A stretch of DNA of 9,870 bases from Flavobacteriales bacterium (GTDB lineage: Bacteria > Bacteroidota > Bacteroidia > Flavobacteriales > BACL11), in contig JABHQB010000109.1 in assembly GCA_018695965.1 (NCBI GenBank), positions 1 through 9,870 on the forward strand, in the 5' to 3' direction. Shown one piece after another: positions 6,901 through 9,870 of this stretch. Under the pieces are notes generated by a model. The model was given only the letters and a program-made list of their open reading frames with translations, was not told where the DNA came from and searched no databases. A program made the translations under genes and the position numbers. Each line of letters opens with the position of its first letter. Positions within the stretch are counted from its first letter, which is position 1.

Positions 6901-8699
6901 ACTGTTAGGTTTATAGCTCCAGTATTGTCATTAAAGCAGAGTAAGTTTGTTCCACTAATAGAAGAAGTTAGTATAGTAGGTTCTGTGATAGTAACAGATC
7001 CTGAATCTACACATAGACTAGTATCCGTAACAGTATAAATATATGTTCCAGCGGCTAGATTTAGAGGGTTATTTCCTCCCCAGTTTTCAGTTAATATTCC
7101 AGATCCACCATTTAATGTAAGTATAGCTGTTCCATCATTTCCACCATTACAACTTACGTTTGTAGTAGATGAAGAAACAGTTATAGCAGCAGGTTCTGTA
7201 ATAATTATTGTATCAGTGATAGTTGAACAATTATTTGAATCGCTTACTGTACACCAATAGGATCCTGAATTAAGACCTGAAGTAATATTTGTTGTGTCTC
7301 CATTATTCCAAAGATATGTTATAGAAATAGTAGATGCATTAATTACTAATGAATAATCTTCCGTGGCACCAAACCAAACAGTACTATCACATGCACCAAA
7401 AGCCATTGTTGATGGATTATTATATGATTGATTTTGAGCTACTACTCTCATTCTTGTATTACCACTTATTGCTGTAGAAGGCACTGTAAACGAAAAATTA
7501 TTAGTTGAAGGACTGAGATTAGAACCAATAACATGGACTTCTTCATCAATATCATCAAAATCACCATCTATATTCCAGTCAATAAAGATTTTTGCAGCAT
7601 CATCCCAATTGAAATTTTGCGTGCACCAACCTAAATCAACACGCATGTTGTAGCTTTGTCCAATAGTAAGATCTGTGCTAATTGATGTATAATCTTCATA
7701 TGTGTCACAAGCTCCTGAGGTATTATTGCTAATTGAATCAGAATCTCCTATTAACTGAACAAAGTCTATTGTTGAATACGAATTGTTTGTTGGTCCTGAG
7801 CTACAGTAACTACCTGTAAATATATTTCCACCTCCACCTCCTCCACTTGAATTTACTGTTACTTCAGCACTACCATCTGATAATCCATTACAACTAATAT
7901 TTTCTCCACTAACTGTAATGTTATTGGAGAAAGCAGCACAAGGATCTATATAGCTTAAAGAAACAGTATCTTGAGGACTTAAAGATCCAATTTTATTTCC
8001 TAAGTTATCAACCTCAAACGTTTCCCAATACGCTGTATAGGTTCCATATTGTGCTGTGCCTGGTGGGTTGCTAAACTTTACTTTGATTAATAATGTATAG
8101 TTACCTGAATGCGGCAAAAGGTAGCCAGTAGAATCTCCTGGAACCTGACTCCAAAATCCTTCTGCATTTCCATTTGAATTAATAGTGTAAGGAATATTTA
8201 TTCCACCAGGCTGTCCTGGAATATTCCATTTTATTGTAATATCTCCTTGCTGAATGTTTCCAGCAGAACAAGTTACTTCAAATTCTGGTCTAGCTCTAAC
8301 TTCACATCCTGTATTAATCATTTGTAAGGTATCATATGACCATTGATTATAAGCGGTCACAGGATTTGGCAAGAAAACGCTTATGTTTTGCTGAATAGAA
8401 GTTGCTCCATCAATTCCAATTGTACCAGTTAAGGTATCTGTACATCCTACATTGTCTACATATATTACAGTGTATGTTCCAGCTAGTACTCCACTTAAGT
8501 TTTGAGTTGTAGCTCCATTATCCCATGAGAAGGTATATGGACTTGTACCACCAGTTACAGTTAAAATTGCACCACCATCCATTAATCCACTACAGCTTGC
8601 ATTTGTAGTAGAAATTGATGAGGTGATATTACAATTAGTTTGAGAAAATGTAAGTAATACACTAGAAAGTAATATAATTGTACATAGATTTCTTTTCAT
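3909..8699 (-). CDS. Giant secreted SprB-repeat protein with nested GEVED domain and T9SS type A sorting domain
   Basis: The chosen start (ATG 8699) gives 1596 residues with a clean signal peptide (MKRNLCTIILLSSVLLTFSQ, residues 1-20). An in-frame ATG at 8741 would add 14 residues ahead of the signal peptide and overlaps a promoter-like box, so I reject it. In order: SprB repeat 1 (27-97), an unassigned beta-rich region (98-256), repeat 2 (261-503) interrupted by a GEVED domain (about 292-455), repeats 3-14 (504-1437), an Ig/PKD-like domain (about 1438-1510), and a T9SS C-terminal sorting domain (1512-1596: LNVYPNPT, later SKGIYLIQL). SprB is the mobile surface adhesin of gliding Flavobacterium; sharing repeats suggests a surface adhesin or filament, but this protein is far shorter than SprB and gliding is not shown. 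Export would use Sec, then T9SS, with removal of the sorting domain. The gene lies directly upstream of the TPR/SPOR gene. Confidence 0.93.
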   Translation of the reverse strand: MKRNLCTIILLSSVLLTFSQTNCNITSSISTTNASCSGLMDGGAILTVTGGTSPYTFSWDNGATTQNLSGVLAGTYTVIYVDNVGCTDTLTGTIGIDGATSIQQNISVFLPNPVTAYNQWSYDTLQMINTGCEVRARPEFEVTCSAGNIQQGDITIKWNIPGQPGGINIPYTINSNGNAEGFWSQVPGDSTGYLLPHSGNYTLLIKVKFSNPPGTAQYGTYTAYWETFEVDNLGNKIGSLSPQDTVSLSYIDPCAAFSNNITVSGENISCNGLSDGSAEVTVNSSGGGGGGNIFTGSYCSSGPTNNSYSTIDFVQLIGDSDSISNNTSGACDTYEDYTSISTDLTIGQSYNMRVDLGWCTQNFNWDDAAKIFIDWNIDGDFDDIDEEVHVIGSNLSPSTNNFSFTVPSTAISGNTRMRVVAQNQSYNNPSTMAFGACDSTVWFGATEDYSLVINASTISITYLWNNGDTTNITSGLNSGSYWCTVSDSNNCSTITDTIIITEPAAITVSSSTTNVSCNGGNDGTAILTLNGGSGILTENWGGNNPLNLAAGTYIYTVTDTSLCVDSGSVTITEPTILTSSISGTNLLCFNDNTGAINLTVNGGTSPYTFAWTGPGGPYNTEDLSGLSAGSYIVLVTDTNGCTTTETITITEPTTALSSIISPHHLTSCLITNGSVDLTVIGGTLPYTYLWNNNDTTEDIANLPSGNYSVVITDSNGCNDTNSTTVNQPSNNLSLSLSAPSNNGYNIDCFGNSTGSVIASATGGNGNITYSWSNGDTIQNISNLSSGPYSVTITDSIGCSLVDSITLNEPSELSSVYSTTNVLCNGDSTGSATVIFSGGVTDYLLSWTTYIYPLPNGLNTFVTPVGVPAGVYPYSVMDINGCFHFDTITITEPSIISATATISDYNGYNISCNGENDGFIDLSIVGGTGNYTTTWTGANGYFNVAEDIYILSASDYDYTITDANQCVNSGSVTITEPTLIIATLSATNVSCNGGDNGTAILTLSGGTGTLIENWGGNNPMTLSSGTYTYIVTDSNLCIDSGSVTITEPSEITIITDSIIDVSVYNGNDGEIYTSSNGGVGNYTYNWSGPNAYSSNTDDISSLYYGYYIIIVTDSLNCSNSSSPIFVDQPPSLNLSIDAIVNVLCFGECNGQINITANGGDSVYFYDWTGPNGFSSTDQDLDSLCAGTYELTLSDTTSSVNTTIVVDQPTQLQIITSADTALCYGGTAQASAFTYGGILPYTYLWDNNSSSTSANLSAGVHYINVTDFNLCSISDSVLIIQNDSMNISAKITDISCYGLTDGSIEINVDTGGGGVSPYSYDDNNGQSFQSSNIFSNLTAGISRYIIMDANGCTDSIMLRITEPDSLSVILNSTDIICYGDSNGSAWVDSVSGGTSPYTYLWSNGETTQNITGLAAGLVNIIVTDDNNCLATNSVIITELNNPVIVMITINGTTLEATPGFLSYQWIDENGNNILGATSQNYTPTTSGYYSVKVMDNNGCNGESEVKEFNIIIDAVEDISSHLNVYPNPTDSWITIESKVKIDSDINILNVFGEVVETIDYKLFNDNFEKINMSNFSKGIYLIQLINNQTIINHKIILQ
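3912..4166 (-). other. T9SS type A C-terminal sorting domain of the giant protein
   Basis: The last 85 residues have the features of the TIGR04183-type domain: the YPNPT motif near its start, an INILNVFGEVV strand, a KINMSNFSKGIYLIQL segment, and a C-terminal strand ending KIILQ at the stop codon. In the family this domain directs passage through the T9SS outer membrane channel and is removed or exchanged for an anchor at the surface. Confidence 0.9.
4389..8621 (-). repeat. Fourteen SprB-like protein repeats
   Basis: Each unit is about 71-84 residues with the pattern: Cys-Asn-Gly, Asp/Asn-Gly, two Gly, PYTY-x-W, a Gly-x-Tyr turn, V-T-D, a second Cys, and a closing T-I-T-E-P. Approximate positions are R1 8409-8621, R2 7191-7328 plus about 7842-7919 (split), R3 6978-7190, R4 6744-6977, R5 6516-6743, R6 6273-6515, R7 6024-6272, R8 5772-6023, R9 5559-5771, R10 5316-5558, R11 5079-5315, R12 4863-5078, R13 4617-4862 and R14 4389-4616. 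Most are diverged at the DNA level, but R3 and R9 are clearly closer relatives, sharing blocks such as 5693-5716 and 7112-7135. Twelve units keep both cysteines; R10 and R11 do not. Confidence 0.88.
7335..7826 (-). other. GEVED domain nested inside SprB repeat 2
   Basis: Residues about 292-455 of the giant protein match the GEVED pattern: an aromatic/Cys start, a VQL strand, the core KIFIDWNIDGDFDDIDEEV, a TRMRVV strand, and the closing FGATEDYSLVI. It is preceded by a run of six glycines, at the point where a repeat normally continues from Gly-Gly into PYTY-W. The second half of the repeat resumes right after the domain (ITYLWNNGDTTNI through IIITEP). GEVED domains are common in T9SS cargo proteins. 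A binding role, possibly to carbohydrate, is only a guess. Confidence 0.8.
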
Positions 8700-8730
8700 A
8701 TTTTTTCTTGATATTGTTATTCGCAACCAG

Positions 8731-8738
8731 CAAATATA
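8731..8738 (-). promoter_or_regulatory. Candidate -7 box of the giant secreted protein gene
   Basis: On the minus strand TATATTTG is a perfect match to the Bacteroidota TAnnTTTG -7 element. Transcription starting about 6 bases downstream, near 8725, would give a leader of about 25 bases before ATG 8699. No good TTTG box is seen at the expected distance upstream. The position of this box argues against translation from ATG 8741. Confidence 0.5.
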
Positions 8739-8764
8739 CATTTTTTTAAATTCATATATTGATT

Positions 8765-8945
8765 ATGGTACGGAAATTACTATTATATATATATAATTTG
8801 TTGGGTGATATTATTTTAGATATAAACTCTGATAAGTTATCTGATAAAACAGAATTTGATTTAACTAACAAACCAATAAGGAGTCTATACTATTGAGTTT
8901 GTAGCTGATGGAGTTTCTTATTACAAAAAACTTATTTTACAATAG
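8765..8945 (+). pseudogene. Orphan, frameshifted T9SS C-terminal sorting domain remnant
   Basis: From ATG 8765 the + strand reads a 43-codon stretch containing LLLYIYNLLGDIIL and then KTEFDLTNKPI, stopping at 8894-8896. Shifting one base near 8879 restores the expected continuation GVYTIEFVADGVSYYKKLIL followed by Gln and a stop at 8943-8945. The combined order (Y-N-L-L-G strand, D-L-T-N-K-P, G-V-Y, then a strand ending K-K-L-I-L-Q at the very C-terminus) is the second half of a T9SS type A sorting domain. An in-frame stop at 8747-8749 and the promoter of the divergent giant gene replace the rest of the cargo protein. I infer the tail of a lost T9SS cargo gene left by rearrangement or decay. 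A single-base sequencing error could explain the frameshift, but not the missing body. Confidence 0.7.
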
Positions 8946-8969
8946 CAGGAAATAATTCCACAATTACTG

Positions 8970-9010
8970 AAACCTGATATTGTTTAGTTCGTTTAAGAAG
9001 CAGGTTTTTG
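8970..9010 (+). terminator. Weak candidate terminator after the sorting-domain remnant
   Basis: AAACCTG (8970-8976) pairs with CAGGTTT (9001-9007), and the T-run continues for a total of five T before a G. The 7-bp stem encloses a 24-base loop, which is long for an intrinsic terminator. Its place 25 bases after the stop of the sorting-domain remnant fits the original terminator of the lost cargo gene. Confidence 0.3.
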
Positions 9011-9040
9011 ATTTAAACATCTGTAGTTATCAATAGAAAA

Positions 9041-9074
9041 ATGTTAATAACATCAACTTTTTTATGTTTTGATG
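9041..9074. repeat. Palindrome and overlapping inverted repeat upstream of the 9097 promoter box
   Basis: ATGTTAATAACAT (9041-9053) is a perfect 13-base palindrome with a central A. It overlaps a second inverted repeat, CATCAA (9051-9056) with TTGATG (9069-9074). The palindrome lies 43 bases before the TAnnTTTG box at 9097 and could be an operator. In DNA this AT-rich such a palindrome may also occur by chance. Confidence 0.3.
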
Positions 9075-9096
9075 ATTTTATGTGATATTTTTTACT

Positions 9097-9104
9097 TAAA
9101 TTTG
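9097..9104 (+). promoter_or_regulatory. Candidate -7 box (TAAATTTG) of the leader or small RNA
   Basis: TAAATTTG matches TAnnTTTG perfectly. The nearest upstream TTTG is at 9068-9071, 25 bases away, which is longer than the usual spacing of about 19-21. A start near 9110 would give an RNA of roughly 160 bases ending at the strong terminator at 9238-9268, or continuing into the gene at 9309 if that terminator is bypassed. Confidence 0.5.
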
Positions 9105-9109
9105 TGGTC

Positions 9110-9268
9110 TATTTTAATTTTTACGACTAAATTATAGAACTTTATATGGTGAAATTATACAATTATCAGCTATGTCATACTGCAATGAATGCGTCTCAAG
9201 CGTGTTCTAGTACATCATATTATATCAGCGGTAAACCAACCTTTACATTCAAATGTAAAGGTTTTTTT
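9110..9268 (+). ncRNA. Candidate structured small RNA or attenuated leader
   Basis: This stretch is bounded by a TAnnTTTG box upstream and a strong intrinsic terminator downstream but holds no recognisable protein gene. It can fold: TATG (9171-9174) pairs with CATA (9216-9219), then a 3x3 internal loop, then TACT (9178-9181) with AGTA (9209-9212). The fold encloses a small GCA/TGC hairpin (9182-9192). The structure is flanked by direct repeats TATCAGC at 9164-9170 and 9223-9229. Because the terminator ends 40 bases before the ATG at 9309, it may be either an independent RNA or a terminator-controlled leader of that gene. I cannot assign it to a known RNA family. A 42-codon frame (9146-9274) exists but runs through the terminator hairpin. 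Confidence 0.4.
9238..9268 (+). terminator. Strong intrinsic terminator
   Basis: AACCTTTACAT (9238-9248) pairs perfectly with ATGTAAAGGTT (9253-9263), an 11-bp stem closed by a TCAA tetraloop. The T-run spans 9262-9268. The minus-strand side has no comparable T-run, so it acts on + strand transcripts. There is no intact gene of ordinary size immediately upstream for it to terminate. Confidence 0.85.
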
Positions 9269-9308
9269 ATATAAATTAATTAACTTTTTACTAACTAAAA
9301 CATGTATT

Positions 9309-9870
9309 ATGAAAACAATTTACAAAAAAAATCCTAAGAGAATCTTGGGTTATCTTATGGCATTTGCCATGGTATTTTTTACTTTCAATTCAAGTGCACA
9401 ATGTGATCATTCATTTAATATGTATGATTCATATGGTGACGGTTGGAATGGCTCATATGTTGACATAACAGTTAACGGTGTAGTTGTTGCAGACAGTCTT
9501 ACAGGAGCAAACATGGGAGGCTTTGGTAACTCAGGTCCTTGTGGAAATGAACTTTTTTCTGCTTCATCAGGAGATGTTATCGACCTTACAAACTGGACAA
9601 CAGGATCATACACTAGTGAAGTCTCTTGGGATATCACAGATGGAGATGGTACAGTTATCGCTTCTGGTGTGCATGGAGCTACTGGTATTGCCGCTACAGG
9701 TTACTGTCCTCCTCCTCCAACGTGTGATAATTCATTCAATATGTATGATTCATACGGTGATGGTTGGAATGGCTCATATGTTGACATAACAGTTAACGGT
9801 GTAGTTGTTGCAGACAGTCTTACAGGAGCAAACATGGGAGGCTTTGGTAACTCAGGTCCTTGTGGAAATG
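9309..9870 (+). CDS. Secreted protein with tandem DSYGDGWNG-type repeats, 3'-truncated by window
   Basis: ATG 9309 opens a frame with no stop to the window end (187 complete codons). Residues 1-31 form a signal peptide: a basic start MKTIYKKNPKR, a hydrophobic core, and likely cleavage after SSAQ. The mature part begins with a 107-residue unit (32-138) containing NMYDSYGDGWNGSYVDITVN, paired cysteines and an aromatic SWDITDGDG strand, ending in a Pro-Pro-Pro-Pro linker. A second unit starts at residue 139 and is cut off. The DSYGDGWNG motif recurs in secreted Bacteroidota proteins, often T9SS cargo with a C-terminal sorting domain, which would lie outside this window. The Asp/Gly-rich motif suggests calcium binding, by inference only. 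Codon choice is less AT-biased than in the neighbouring genes, hinting at high expression. A TAACTTTT sequence at 9281-9288 could be a weak -7 box; the alternative is transcription from 9097 through the terminator. Confidence 0.88.
   Translation, partial: MKTIYKKNPKRILGYLMAFAMVFFTFNSSAQCDHSFNMYDSYGDGWNGSYVDITVNGVVVADSLTGANMGGFGNSGPCGNELFSASSGDVIDLTNWTTGSYTSEVSWDITDGDGTVIASGVHGATGIAATGYCPPPPTCDNSFNMYDSYGDGWNGSYVDITVNGVVVADSLTGANMGGFGNSGPCGN
9402..9870 (+). repeat. Near-identical 321-base tandem repeat within the secreted protein gene
   Basis: Unit 1 runs 9402-9722 and unit 2 starts at 9723 and is cut at 9870. Over the 148 shared bases I count four differences, all within the first 39 bases, and only one changes an amino acid (His to Asn). 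The following 109 bases (9441-9549 against 9762-9870) are identical, synonymous sites included. This indicates a very recent duplication or ongoing gene conversion. Confidence 0.93.

Larger units (their letters stand above)
8946..9096. other. AT-rich intergenic stretch with no intact gene
   Basis: No reading frame here has a recognisable product. The stretch contains the tail of the orphan sorting-domain remnant's surroundings, one long-loop inverted repeat (8970-9007), a 13-base palindrome (9041-9053) and an overlapping inverted repeat (9051-9074), all described separately. Several T-rich runs are present. Confidence 0.6.

Noticed and set aside
6757..7038. A 93-codon + strand frame opposite SprB repeats 3-4
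   Set aside because: It is antisense to clear repeat-coding sequence, has no recognisable motif and arises from the repetitive composition. The same applies to frames at 4384-4575 and 4910-5095.
4389..8621. Regularly spaced repeats considered as a CRISPR-like or other DNA-level array
   Set aside because: The spacing comes from protein repeats in one open frame, and the DNA of most units is diverged. There are no short identical direct repeats with unique spacers.
8781..8796. TA dinucleotide run considered as a regulatory phase-variable tract
   Set aside because: Short, imperfect, and inside the decayed sorting-domain sequence. It does not fall between recognisable promoter elements.
9146..9274. 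A 42-codon reading frame starting MVKLYNYQLC in the leader region
   Set aside because: Its last dozen codons are the terminator hairpin and T-run, and the product resembles nothing I know. More likely a chance frame in a non-coding RNA or leader.
9407..9789. Frames in other phases or strands over the tandem repeat (9407-9637 minus, 9484-9789 plus)
   Set aside because: The real frame from ATG 9309 has a signal peptide and the DSYGDGWNG motif. These are shadows of it.

Overview
The window looks like a piece of a strongly AT-rich Bacteroidota chromosome, most likely a free-living, Flavobacteriales-like bacterium. The evidence is a large secreted protein built from SprB-type repeats that ends in a type IX secretion (T9SS) C-terminal sorting domain, a GEVED domain, a remnant of a second T9SS sorting domain, secreted DSYGDGWNG-type repeats, and promoter-like boxes matching the Bacteroidota TAnnTTTG pattern. 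No tRNA, rRNA, CRISPR array, transposase or integrase was seen.

Layout. Positions 1-2227 (+) are the end of a polysaccharide cluster: a 5'-truncated DUF1972-type glycosyltransferase, then, after a 31-base gap, a WcaJ-like polyprenyl-phosphate sugar-1-phosphate transferase that would start repeat-unit assembly on undecaprenyl phosphate. This run meets a convergent block: the stop codons overlap by 4 bases at 2224-2227. The convergent block (-) holds a periplasm- or envelope-directed protein with two homologous TPR-like halves and a SPOR-like C-terminus (2224-3858) and, upstream of it, a giant secreted protein of 1596 residues (3909-8699). The giant carries 14 SprB-like repeats, an unassigned N-terminal domain, a GEVED domain nested inside repeat 2, an Ig-like domain and a T9SS sorting domain. 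It could be a surface adhesin or filament; the TPR/SPOR protein follows it 50 bases downstream and may be co-transcribed, although it also has its own promoter-like sequence.

Positions 8700-9308 contain no intact gene of normal size but are not empty. They hold the giant gene's own promoter box, a frameshifted orphan T9SS sorting domain on the + strand, a weak hairpin, a palindrome, a TAnnTTTG box, and a stretch of about 160 bases ending in a very clear intrinsic terminator just 41 bases before the next gene. That arrangement suggests either a small RNA or an attenuated leader. From 9309 to the window end (+) lies a secreted protein gene, cut by the window edge, made of tandem 107-residue repeats that are almost identical at the DNA level.

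The window therefore pairs capsule/exopolysaccharide initiation with T9SS-exported, repeat-rich surface proteins. The most unusual signals are the orphan sorting domain, the terminator-ended leader, and the domain nested within an SprB repeat. I found no convincing wholly new enzymatic or defence system.
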